Below the pieces are notes generated by a model. That model worked only from the letters and a program-made list of their open reading frames with translations, was not told the DNA's origin and did no database searches. A DNA stretch of 14,256 bases from contig JAOZOM010000027.1 of NCBI GenBank assembly GCA_029933275.1, positions 1-14,256 on the forward strand, in the 5' to 3' direction. The stretch's first letter is position 1. Every line of letters starts with the position of its first letter. The stretch is from Anaerolineales bacterium. Lineage in GTDB: Bacteria > Chloroflexota > Anaerolineae > Anaerolineales > Villigracilaceae. Made by a program: the position numbers and the translations under genes. Positions 6,388-12,851 of this stretch are shown piece by piece.

Positions 6388-7475
6388 TATGCATCCAAAG
6401 CCGCGAGTAGTTTTTCGGCATCATCTGCGTTAATTTTTTTGTCGGCTAACATTTTCAAAATCAGCAAACGCTCATCGTCTGAAACGGGCGCGGGGGGTGG
6501 GGATGTTCTTCTTCCCGAAAAATTAATGGTGTGACGAGCTTCTCGGCGCGCTTTCTGCTTTGCTCTACGTGTCTTTTTATCCATTTTGTTGGCGGTAAAA
6601 CGCATTTTACGAGCAAAATCTTCGGGGAAGGTGCCCATTTGCTGAGAAATACGCTCGGCAAAATCATCCATTTGGCGGGAGAGATTTTCGCCAAAATTGG
6701 CTCCCAGATTATCAAAATCTGCCATTGCAGACCATGCCTCCGCTTGCGCGGTAATGCGTAAATCTCCACCCGCAGAAACTGCCATTTTAGCGGAAGCAGA
6801 CCCCAAGGTCAGCGTGCGAACCCTTTCTTCCGATTTTTCAATACCGGGTAATTTAATGCTCAAATCATCTCCCGCGGAAAGCGTCAGTTCAACATCCGCA
6901 TCGACCGGCAAACGAAGCAAAATATCGTCTCCCGCGCTGATTTGGTAATCTGCGCCCTTTTGCGGTTGGAGGTAAAGCACAGCATCACTACCAACTCTTA
7001 GATTGAGATTTCCCCGTACATCACGCAAATGCAGGTCGCTACCAATTTTACCGATGCTCAGATTGCCCGATATATCACGAATCGAAGCATCGTCTCCAAT
7101 AAAATCCGCTTTGAATGACTCGGCGCGGCGCAAGAAAAGGTCGCTGCCGATTTTTCCAACTTTAGCTGTGCCGATTTCACGCAGAGCCAAATCACCGCCA
7201 ATATTTTCTAAATTAAGGGCGTTTTTTAGGTTGCTAAAACGGGCATCACCCGCGATAGAGGCGATTTCAATTTGCGTCTTTTCAGGCAAAGAGAGAATCA
7301 GATTGTCATCGCAAGTTAGGGTGATTTTTCCATCTTCGGCGAAAATCTCTAAGACGCTTCCGCTCGTTTTTGCTTGAATTTCATCGCGATCCCATCCGAT
7401 GACACGCAGATCGCCAACAATATCAGCGATTTGCAATTTTGGCATTTTGCCAACTGATAAGGTTTTTTGCTCCAC
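6387..7475 (-). CDS. DUF4097-type beta-helix protein with C-terminal SHOCT-like module
   Basis: A 362-residue protein. The GTG at 7475 (VEQKTLSVGK) is preferred over ATG 7511: GAGGAG (7483-7488) sits 7 nt upstream and the GTG lies one base after the stop of the preceding gene. Residues about 1-240 are repetitive beta-helix sequence with GDL/GSDL/GDD turns, as in DUF4097 proteins. A helical, Lys/Arg-rich stretch follows (about 245-325), then a PPPAP linker and the SHOCT-like module (ERLLILKMLADKKINADDA, then LLAALDA). No signal peptide or membrane helix is visible. DUF4097 with such a module recalls B. subtilis YvlB and enterococcal LiaX, which act in cell-envelope stress; in those the module is N-terminal. 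The role here is inferred. Confidence 0.8.
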   Translation of the reverse strand: MEQKTLSVGKMPKLQIADIVGDLRVIGWDRDEIQAKTSGSVLEIFAEDGKITLTCDDNLILSLPEKTQIEIASIAGDARFSNLKNALNLENIGGDLALREIGTAKVGKIGSDLFLRRAESFKADFIGDDASIRDISGNLSIGKIGSDLHLRDVRGNLNLRVGSDAVLYLQPQKGADYQISAGDDILLRLPVDADVELTLSAGDDLSIKLPGIEKSEERVRTLTLGSASAKMAVSAGGDLRITAQAEAWSAMADFDNLGANFGENLSRQMDDFAERISQQMGTFPEDFARKMRFTANKMDKKTRRAKQKARREARHTINFSGRRTSPPPAPVSDDERLLILKMLADKKINADDAEKLLAALDA

Positions 7476-7476
7476 T

Positions 7477-7860
7477 TTAATTCTCCTCTCCGTTGAGAAT
7501 ACGCATGGCATCTTCAGCTGAAATCCGACCTGCGTCTAGATCATCCAATATGCTGCGGCGTTTCTCTTCGTCTAAACCGAGATTCTCCTCTTTGCCCGGT
7601 TCGTATCCCATTGCACGGATAACTTCATGCAAACGGTTACGAATGGTGGGGTAGGAAAGATTAAGTTCGGATTCAACACGGGTGATTTTGCCTTCACAAC
7701 GGACAAAAACTTCGATGAATTCCATTTGTTTTTTTGAAAGGTTCGCAAAAGCTCCGGCATAGAAACGCCCCTCTATAGAGGTATTACAAGAGGTACATTC
7801 TAGGCGGGTGATTACTAGCTCATCTTTGCAAACAGGGCATTGGGTTAAGACAGGGTTCAT
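7477..7860 (-). CDS. DUF2089-family zinc-ribbon/HTH regulator with SHOCT-like tail
   Basis: A 127-residue protein with good AAGGAG before ATG 7860. N-terminus: zinc ribbon with CPVC (residues 8-11) and CTSC (22-25). Middle: a helix-turn-helix-like region (LSKKQMEFIEVFVRCEGK, then VESELNLSYPTIRNRLHEVI), as in DUF2089 proteins. C-terminus: SHOCT-like module (RRSILDDLDAGRISAEDA, then MRIL). This is the likely DNA-binding regulator of the unit, placed 17 nt after the MFS gene and one base before the DUF4097 gene. Its operator and signal are not visible from the sequence. Confidence 0.85.
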   Translation of the reverse strand: MNPVLTQCPVCKDELVITRLECTSCNTSIEGRFYAGAFANLSKKQMEFIEVFVRCEGKITRVESELNLSYPTIRNRLHEVIRAMGYEPGKEENLGLDEEKRRSILDDLDAGRISAEDAMRILNGEEN

Positions 7861-7877
7861 GGGAAACTCCTTTTTAT

Positions 7878-9137
7878 CTAGATAACTTCGGAGGTAACAG
7901 CGGATTCGACAGCAAGTATTTTCTCTTCTAGTTTACGGTGTAGCCAAAGATAGCCCAAGGTTGCTAATACACCGATTACACCAACAAGATACCAAAGCAC
8001 GCGCGGATTAGGAGCATTATCCATCACCAAACCTGCGAGAAGAGGTCCCAGAGCAAAGGGGACTGCGCCCGATATGCCAAATATCGCCATATAGCGTCCA
8101 CGCATATCTTTGGGAGAAAAATACGCAACCAAAGATTGTGCGACGGGGGCAATAATCATCTCGCCAAAAGTTATGATTACCATGGCGATTGCGAAGAAGA
8201 GCGTTGTGGAGACAAATCCGTACATGGCAAAACCGATAGTATATAAAACCATTCCGGCTGCCATCATGAGCATCGGTGATTTCTTCTCGATTCTGCGCGT
8301 AATGGGGAATTGGAGCAAAACGACCATTAATGCGTTCATACTAAGAAGATAGCCATATCCCACAGTTGAGAAATCGAAAGAATCTCGCAGGTAGACCCCA
8401 AGGGTGGTATTCATATTCATGTAGACCAATCCCATCAGAATACTAATAAGCATGAAGGCAAGAAAAAGATAATCTCGAAAAACGTGAATATACCCACCGA
8501 AGGTTTGGGCAACGCTTTCCTCCTCCTGCCCTTCTGCAGATTGTGGTTTGGTTTCGGGGATCAAGCCCAATACCAGTCCCGCAACGAGAATGCTAACTAC
8601 CGCATCCGTGACAAAGAGGAGTAAATACGATTTTGCGGCAAGAAAACCACCGATAGCCGGTCCGATAACAACGGAGAGATTCATAATCACTCGCAAAATA
8701 CCATATCCCTGCGCTCGTTTCTCTTCCGGTAATAAATCCGCGACCATTGCTTGATGTGCGGGCCCACCGATATTGGTGAGACCTGCTATCGCGGCGATGA
8801 TAAAGAAGATGTCAAATGAATTTACCAATCCCATCGCCACGCTACTTAATGAGGTGGCGATGAGGCTGAAAATAATGATTTGCTTGCGCCCAAAACGATC
8901 TGTGAGTGCGCCGCCCAAAACACTCCCCACCAAACTGGCAACAGAAAAAACAGCAAAAAGGATGCCAACTTGCGTCATCCCAATCTCAAATTTACTGGTG
9001 AGGTAGAGAGCAAAAAAGGGAAAGAGTAAAGCTCCACCCAAATTATCGACAAAAGAAATGCCAACAAGCATCCAAAAAGTTTTCGGATATTCGTAATAAA
9101 TAGTCTTCCAATCTTCCATCTTATTTCTAAAAAACAT
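7878..9137 (-). CDS. Major facilitator superfamily transporter (drug-efflux type)
   Basis: A 419-residue membrane protein with about 12 hydrophobic helices. The loop after helix 2 has motif A, GGALTDRFGRK (residues 75-85), typical of H+-coupled DHA-type efflux carriers, with a weaker counterpart TRRIEKK between the halves. It has a hydrophilic loop of about 20 acidic/polar residues around SAEGQEEES in the middle, the usual place between the two six-helix bundles. Start ATG 9137 has AGGA about 8 nt upstream; ATG 9119 is a weaker alternative. First gene of the unit with the DUF2089 regulator. Substrate unknown; a drug or peptide export role is inferred from context. Confidence 0.9.
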   Translation of the reverse strand: MFFRNKMEDWKTIYYEYPKTFWMLVGISFVDNLGGALLFPFFALYLTSKFEIGMTQVGILFAVFSVASLVGSVLGGALTDRFGRKQIIIFSLIATSLSSVAMGLVNSFDIFFIIAAIAGLTNIGGPAHQAMVADLLPEEKRAQGYGILRVIMNLSVVIGPAIGGFLAAKSYLLLFVTDAVVSILVAGLVLGLIPETKPQSAEGQEEESVAQTFGGYIHVFRDYLFLAFMLISILMGLVYMNMNTTLGVYLRDSFDFSTVGYGYLLSMNALMVVLLQFPITRRIEKKSPMLMMAAGMVLYTIGFAMYGFVSTTLFFAIAMVIITFGEMIIAPVAQSLVAYFSPKDMRGRYMAIFGISGAVPFALGPLLAGLVMDNAPNPRVLWYLVGVIGVLATLGYLWLHRKLEEKILAVESAVTSEVI

Positions 9138-9158
9138 TTCTCATCCTAAACAATTAAG

Positions 9159-9191
9159 TCTCTGGCTGGCTCCCCCCAAACCAGCCAGAGA
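9159..9191 (-). terminator. Strong hairpin between the small ORF and the MFS gene
   Basis: Minus strand: TCTCTGGCTGG, 11-nt loop, CCAGCCAGAGA, a perfect 11-bp stem. The tail CTTAATTGTTT is only moderately T-rich. It probably ends or attenuates the transcript of the 71-residue gene; partial read-through could feed the MFS unit, for which I found no clear promoter of its own. Confidence 0.6.
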
Positions 9192-9207
9192 TAAGGAAGT
9201 GCTAAAG

Positions 9208-9423
9208 TTATTGGCGAAGAGAAAATGCCAATTGAATATCTTTCTCTGGTTGCTGGGCAAGTTTTTCTCCGAGGGCAATTAGCATAGAACCGAAGTTTTT
9301 GCGAAGGCGACTTCCTTTTCGAGGCAACATCGCGATGATGCGATCATTTTGTGCTATCGCTTCAAGCTCAGCTTGACGAGTAAGATAGTATTGATAGTGG
9401 TCAATTGCATTTGTAGAAAACAT
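9208..9423 (-). CDS. Small hypothetical protein divergent from lexA
   Basis: A 71-residue protein. ATG 9423 is chosen because AAGGAG lies 7 nt upstream; the in-frame ATG at 9429 is only 1 nt from it. The sequence is mostly helical and basic in the middle (MLPRKGSRLRKNFGSMLIAL), with no cysteine, no signal peptide and no clear membrane helix. I do not recognise a family. It has a consensus promoter and a strong hairpin behind it, so it looks like an independent and well-expressed small gene. Because it shares the intergenic region with lexA, a link to the SOS response is possible, but the LexA box lies about 130 bp from its promoter. Confidence 0.7.
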   Translation of the reverse strand: MFSTNAIDHYQYYLTRQAELEAIAQNDRIIAMLPRKGSRLRKNFGSMLIALGEKLAQQPEKDIQLAFSLRQ

Positions 9424-9471
9424 AATCATTCTCCTTCAACGTTCTAAGTAACACTTTTGAAATACACTTGC

Positions 9472-9499
9472 ATTATACATAAAAAGAAAAGAATGTCAA
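9472..9499 (-). promoter_or_regulatory. Consensus sigma-70 promoter of the small ORF
   Basis: Minus strand: -35 TTGACA (9494-9499), 16-nt spacer, -10 TATAAT (9472-9477), both hexamers perfect. AT-rich sequence upstream (9500-9545) could act as an UP element. Confidence 0.8.
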
Positions 9500-9582
9500 G
9501 TATTTTATTAAAAATATCAATATCTTTATTGAATTATTTAATTTTTAGATCAACTTTCTTTGTTTTCAACAGAAAAAATGTT

Positions 9583-9600
9583 TCGCGTAAAATTACGCGA
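9583..9600. repeat. Palindrome upstream of the lexA promoter
   Basis: TCGCGTAA-AA-TTACGCGA, two 8-bp arms around a 2-base centre, ends 20 bp before the lexA -35. The short centre fits a protein-binding site better than an RNA hairpin. No regulator is identified. Confidence 0.5.
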
Positions 9601-9620
9601 TATTTCTCACAAAACCGCCC

Positions 9621-9649
9621 TTGACTAAGAACGCATGTTCGAGTATTAT
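9621..9649 (+). promoter_or_regulatory. lexA promoter
   Basis: -35 TTGACT (9621-9626), 17-nt spacer, -10 TATTAT (9644-9649), followed by the lexA ribosome-binding site GGAGG (9680-9684). Confidence 0.8.
9629..9640 (+). promoter_or_regulatory. LexA (SOS) box
   Basis: GAAC-GCAT-GTTC matches the Gram-positive type SOS box (core GAAC-N4-GTTC). It lies wholly inside the spacer of the lexA promoter, so LexA would block its own transcription. Confidence 0.85.
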
Positions 9650-9689
9650 TTCGTAGCACAAATGAGCAGTTTTAATTTTGGAGGCATCT

Positions 9690-10364
9690 ATGGCACGCAA
9701 AGCAAAAGGTCTTGGTGAACGCCACAAGAAAATTTTGGAATTTTTAAAGTCTTATCAAAAAAACGAGGGATATACCCCCACCATTCGCGAAATAGGTGAG
9801 GCTACGAATATCTCATCTACATCGGTGGTTAATTATTATTTAGACCAACTAGAAAAAATGGGGAAGATAGAACGTCAGCGTAAAATTTCACGCGGAGTAC
9901 GTTTGGCGGGCAATAACCCTCTAGGGGAGATGTTTAAGATCCCGCTGGCAGGCAGAATTGTCGCGGGTGAGCCAATTCCTGTCCCCGCTTCGGATTTTAG
10001 TTATTTTGACGCTGAATCATCTGTTGATATTGCGCGTACTCTCCTCCCCTCCCCGGAAAAAAGCGATGGCTTATTCGCTCTAGAAGTTGACGGAGATTCG
10101 ATGATTGATGCGATGGTCAACGACGGCGATATTGTCATCATGAAATCAACCGGCGGCATAGCTAAAAACGGCGAAATGGTCGCGGTTTGGCTCCCCGAAC
10201 GCGATGAAACAACACTAAAATATTTTTACAAAGAAGATGATGGGTACCGATTGCAACCCGCCAACCCGACAATGGATGCCATCCACGTTGGTAAGGATGA
10301 ACCCCTAGAAATTAAGGGGAAGGTGGTGATGGTTATCCGTCAAATAGACAAGACGGTTATTTAG
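9690..10364 (+). CDS. lexA: LexA repressor (SOS regulator, self-cleaving)
   Basis: A 224-residue protein, the only plus-strand gene. Start ATG 9690 has GGAGG 5 nt upstream; an in-frame TTG at 9678 would overlap that site. Residues about 8-72 form the winged HTH (TPTIREIGEAT, then SSTSVVNYYLDQLEK). The autocleavage site is Ala92-Gly93 in VAGEP. The catalytic pair is Ser137 (DGDSMID) and Lys177 (TTLKYF). LexA represses DNA-damage genes until activated RecA triggers self-cleavage. Its own box in the promoter indicates autoregulation. It converges on rplL across a shared terminator. Confidence 0.97.
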   Translation: MARKAKGLGERHKKILEFLKSYQKNEGYTPTIREIGEATNISSTSVVNYYLDQLEKMGKIERQRKISRGVRLAGNNPLGEMFKIPLAGRIVAGEPIPVPASDFSYFDAESSVDIARTLLPSPEKSDGLFALEVDGDSMIDAMVNDGDIVIMKSTGGIAKNGEMVAVWLPERDETTLKYFYKEDDGYRLQPANPTMDAIHVGKDEPLEIKGKVVMVIRQIDKTVI

Positions 10365-10381
10365 AAAATAAAAGTAGAAAT

Positions 10382-10415
10382 AAAAAAAGCGGCTCTTTGC
10401 AAAGCCGCTTTTTTT
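10382..10415. terminator. Bidirectional terminator between lexA and rplL
   Basis: AAAAAAAGCGGCT, 8-nt loop, AGCCGCTTTTTTT. A GC-rich stem flanked by A7 on one side and T7 on the other works on both strands, ending lexA (+) and the ribosomal-protein transcript (-). Confidence 0.9.
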
Positions 10416-10432
10416 GTTCTTTGCTTCGAAAA

Positions 10433-10804
10433 CTAAGCAATCTCGATGACTGCACCGGCAGCTTCGAGTTTTTCTTTAGCGTCAGCAGCAGCTTCTTTGC
10501 CAACTTGGGTAAGAATCTTGGAACCGGCGGTTTCAGCCAATTCTTTGGATTCTTTAAGACCCAAGCTAGTCAATTGGCGAATCGCCTTGATAACATCAAT
10601 TTTCTTAGGACCAGTTTCTTTGATGACAACATCAAATTCAGTTTTCTCTTCAACAGCTTCTTCAGCAGGACCAGCAACAGCAACCGCTACGGGAGCAGCA
10701 GCAGAAACGCCCCATTTTTCTTCTAATAATTTGACCAAGTCAGCAGCTTCGAGAACGCTCAAAGTGCTCAGTTCCTCAACAATTTTTTCGAGATCAGCAG
10801 CCAT
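10433..10804 (-). CDS. rplL: 50S ribosomal protein L7/L12
   Basis: A 123-residue protein of normal family length with AAGGAG before ATG 10804. Residues 1-33 are the dimerising N-terminal domain that binds L10. An Ala/Val/Pro-rich hinge (SAAAPVAVAVAG) and acidic stretch follow. The C-terminal factor-binding domain starts at about 54 (EFDVVIKE) and contains KKIDVIKAIR and LGLKESKELAE. It forms the ribosomal stalk that recruits EF-Tu and EF-G. It lies 54 bp after rplJ and is the last gene of the cluster; rpoB does not follow. Confidence 0.97.
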   Translation of the reverse strand: MAADLEKIVEELSTLSVLEAADLVKLLEEKWGVSAAAPVAVAVAGPAEEAVEEKTEFDVVIKETGPKKIDVIKAIRQLTSLGLKESKELAETAGSKILTQVGKEAAADAKEKLEAAGAVIEIA

Positions 10805-10858
10805 TATAAAACTCCTTGTTTTACATTAAGTAATAGTTATTTAGATATTTTCTCCCGC

Positions 10859-11386
10859 TTAAGCAGCGGCAGGTTCTTCGGAATATGCTTTGATTACAGC
10901 AGCCAGCCCGCGCGCGGGTTCGGCAACTGTACGTACCAATTTGCTCGCCGGAGCTTGCAATACGCCCAATAATTGTGCGCGTAAAACTGGTAGAGAGGGC
11001 AGTTTCGAGAGAGCCGTAACTTGCTCACGACTAAGAACTTCAACGCCCATATAACCGCCTTTGAATCCAAATGCTTCAACATCCTTTGCCATATCGGCAA
11101 GTGCTTTTGCTGTTGAGGCAACATCTTCAAATGCGAAACCAATCGCGGTGCTATTTTCAAGATACCCTTCAGGGATATTGAAATCCTTAGCCTTGAGAGC
11201 TAATTTAGCCAATCGGTTTTTAACGACATGAAATTCTCCGCCAACTTCACGAACCTTAGCGCGAGCATCCTCCATATCTTTTACAGAAGCACCTTTATAA
11301 TCCATCAGGATTAAGGCTTGGCTTTTACTCATCCACTCTTTATATTGAGCCAAAACTTCTTCTTTACGTTGCTTTGATAGTGCCAT
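10859..11386 (-). CDS. rplJ: 50S ribosomal protein L10
   Basis: A 175-residue protein. ATG 11386 is chosen for AAAGGAGG 4 nt upstream and the usual MALSKQRKEEV start; a longer frame to 11434 would run into the attenuator hairpin. It has the family pattern ILMDYKGASVKDMEDARAKV, then VVKNRLAKLAL, and a C-terminal helix that binds L12 dimers. L10 anchors the stalk to 23S rRNA and, in complex with L12, represses its own mRNA. The leader upstream has the features of that control. Confidence 0.97.
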   Translation of the reverse strand: MALSKQRKEEVLAQYKEWMSKSQALILMDYKGASVKDMEDARAKVREVGGEFHVVKNRLAKLALKAKDFNIPEGYLENSTAIGFAFEDVASTAKALADMAKDVEAFGFKGGYMGVEVLSREQVTALSKLPSLPVLRAQLLGVLQAPASKLVRTVAEPARGLAAVIKAYSEEPAAA

Positions 11387-11402
11387 GGAACCTCCTTTCA
11401 TT

Positions 11403-11531
11403 AAAAATCTTTGCCTATCTACATCCACAGGCAAAGACTTTTACGCCCCAAAAGGGGTGAACTTTCGTTCAGTCTTCGTCTGGGCAGGAAATTAAGTTCT
11501 CATCAAAGAACACCTGCTTTCTTCGGCGAAG
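11403..11531 (-). ncRNA. L10 (rplJL) leader with attenuator
   Basis: Minus strand, 5' to 3': nested helices CUUCG/CGAAG (outer; 11527-11531 with 11474-11478), GCAGG/CCUGC (11513-11517 with 11484-11488) and GUUCU/AGAAC (inner), like the L10-binding leader. Then a GAAC-GAAA-GUUC hairpin with a GNRA loop, a CCCC-UUUU-GGGG hairpin, and a 9-bp terminator stem UCUUUGCCU/AGGCAAAGA followed by UUUUU (11403-11437). CGAAGACU (11471-11478) can instead pair with AGUCUUUG (11432-11439), which would break both the outer helix and the terminator. This fits L10-dependent attenuation. Confidence 0.75.
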
Positions 11532-11577
11532 TGATAGGTTTTTAAGTTAATAGGATTAAATTTCTATCCTTTTGACT

Positions 11578-12285
11578 TTAAAGTGACTGAGCCTGATTTG
11601 CATCAACTTTGATACCAGGACCCATAGTAGAGGCGAGGGTTACTCGCTGAATGAAATTGCCTTTTGCCGCAGCAGGTCTCGATTTAACAATCGCACCCAT
11701 AAGAGCTGCAAAATTATCATGCAATTTTTCTACCCCAAAAGAGGCTTTCCCAATAGGGACGTGGACATTTGCGGTCTTGTCGAGACGATATTCCACACGT
11801 CCGGCTTTTGCTTCCTCAATAGCCTTGGGGAGATCCTCCGCTTTGACGACTGTGCCTGCTTTGGGATTTGGCATCAAGCCACGTGGACCAAGTACTCGAC
11901 CCAAACGACCAGCTTTCCCCATCATATCGGGCGTGGCGATCGCGACATCGAAATCGGTCCACCCCCCCTGAATTTTTTTCAGCATTTCATCATCGTCCGC
12001 AATGAAATCCGCACCTGCTTCACGAGCAATTGTTGCGCCTTCACCAGCGGCAAAGACCAAGACACGCACCGTTTTCCCTAAGCCATGAGGCAAATTAACA
12101 GTGTCGCGGACTTGTTGGTCAGCTTTACGGGGATCAAGTCCCATGCGGATGTGAACTTCGATTGTTGAATCAAAAGAAGTAGTTGATGTCTCTATTACGA
12201 GCTTCATCGCATCGTTAGGAGAGTAAAAAGTATCTCGGTTTACTTTTTCCGCTGCGGCTCGGTATTTCTTTCCATGCTTTGCCAT
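11578..12285 (-). CDS. rplA: 50S ribosomal protein L1
   Basis: A 235-residue protein, normal length, with GGAGG 6 nt before ATG 12285. It has family landmarks GKKYRAAAEKVNR, HIRMGLDPRKADQQVRDTV, the GPRGLMPNPKAGTV segment, and the C-terminal KGNFIQRVTLASTMGPGIKVD. L1 forms the mobile L1 stalk near the E site on 23S rRNA and is known to repress its own operon by binding mRNA. It follows rplK after 50 bp; a candidate binding element sits in that gap. The next gene, rplJ, has its own leader. Confidence 0.97.
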   Translation of the reverse strand: MAKHGKKYRAAAEKVNRDTFYSPNDAMKLVIETSTTSFDSTIEVHIRMGLDPRKADQQVRDTVNLPHGLGKTVRVLVFAAGEGATIAREAGADFIADDDEMLKKIQGGWTDFDVAIATPDMMGKAGRLGRVLGPRGLMPNPKAGTVVKAEDLPKAIEEAKAGRVEYRLDKTANVHVPIGKASFGVEKLHDNFAALMGAIVKSRPAAAKGNFIQRVTLASTMGPGIKVDANQAQSL

Positions 12286-12296
12286 AATTATCCTCC

Positions 12297-12329
12297 GTGG
12301 TGCAAACGGGCTAAAATAAGCCCTCCCAC
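12297..12329 (-). promoter_or_regulatory. Two-helix mRNA element before rplA (candidate L1 site)
   Basis: Minus-strand RNA: GUGG-GA-GGGC, 8-nt loop, GCCC-7 nt-CCAC, the last block directly beside the ribosome-binding site GGAGG. Helices GUGG/CCAC and GGGC/GCCC are separated by a 2-by-7 asymmetric loop. The same pattern occurs before rplK. Confidence 0.6.
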
Positions 12330-12335
12330 CTGTAA

Positions 12336-12761
12336 TTAGTTTTTAACGATAATGCCCATACTGCGGGCGGTACCTTCGATTTGTCGCATAGCACCTTCAA
12401 TATCAACCGCATTCAAATCTTTCATTTTGGTCTCTGCGATTTCTTGCACTTGCGCACGAGTAACAGAACCAACCTTCTCACGATTCGGCTCACCTGAGCC
12501 TTTTTCAACACCAGCAGCTTTGCGTAAAAGCTCGGCTGCAGGCGAGGTCTTCAAGATAAAGGTAAAAGAGCCATCGGTGAAAACGGTAATCTCGGCGGGG
12601 AGAATTTCTCCCGGGCGGCTAGATGTGCGGGCATTATATTCTTTGCAGAATGCCATAATATTGACACCATGCCCAGCCAAGGCGGGACCGATAGGAGGTG
12701 CCGGATTGGCTTTGCCTGCTTCGATCTGTAGACGTACTATTGCTTTAAATTTCTTTGCCAT
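12336..12761 (-). CDS. rplK: 50S ribosomal protein L11
   Basis: A 141-residue protein of normal length, with GAGGAG before ATG 12761. N-terminal domain holds the near-invariant PPIGPALAGHGVNIMAFCKEYNA (residues about 22-44, quoted in part: PPIGPALAGHGVN). C-terminal RNA-binding domain holds GSGEPNREKVGSVTRAQV and the end DIEGAMRQIEGTARSMGI. L11 binds the GTPase-associated region of 23S rRNA at the stalk base. It lies 90 bp after nusG; that gap holds a strong hairpin and a two-helix element. Confidence 0.97.
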   Translation of the reverse strand: MAKKFKAIVRLQIEAGKANPAPPIGPALAGHGVNIMAFCKEYNARTSSRPGEILPAEITVFTDGSFTFILKTSPAAELLRKAAGVEKGSGEPNREKVGSVTRAQVQEIAETKMKDLNAVDIEGAMRQIEGTARSMGIIVKN

Positions 12762-12773
12762 TTTTACTCCTCT

Positions 12774-12808
12774 GTGGTTTTGACGGGCTTTTTGAAATGC
12801 CCTCCCAC
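12774..12808 (-). promoter_or_regulatory. Two-helix mRNA element before rplK (candidate L1 site)
   Basis: Minus-strand RNA: GUGG-GA-GGGC, 10-nt loop, GCCC-7 nt-CCAC, followed by the ribosome-binding site GAGGAG. Block sequences and the 2-by-7 asymmetry equal those of the element before rplA; only the loop differs in length and sequence. Confidence 0.6.
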
Positions 12809-12813
12809 TTTCT

Positions 12814-12846
12814 TAAACCAATAAGCTGGTTGCTTATCGGGGTTTA
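12814..12846 (-). repeat. Hairpin after nusG
   Basis: ATAAGC-5 nt-GCTTAT (6 bp) inside an outer TAAACC/GGTTTA (6 bp), with a 1-by-3 internal loop, 5 nt after the nusG stop codon. No T-run follows on the minus strand, so it is more likely an mRNA stability or processing element than a terminator. Confidence 0.5.
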
Positions 12847-12851
12847 GTGAT

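Noticed and set aside
6461..6769. 102-codon minus-strand frame within the DUF4097 gene
   Set aside because: Out of frame with a recognisable protein that has a good start and coupled neighbours; Trp/Pro-rich sequence typical of a shifted frame.
9427..9440. GAACGTTG near the small ORF as a second LexA box
   Set aside because: It lacks the second half-site GTTC at the required N4 spacing.
10446..10829. Long plus-strand open frames opposite rplL, rplA and rplK
   Set aside because: Antisense to highly conserved ribosomal proteins, whose codon bias often leaves such frames open; no start signals.
11434..11434. Upstream ATG for rplJ giving 191 residues
   Set aside because: It would place coding sequence in the attenuator terminator, and the downstream ATG has AAAGGAGG at the right distance and the usual L10 start.
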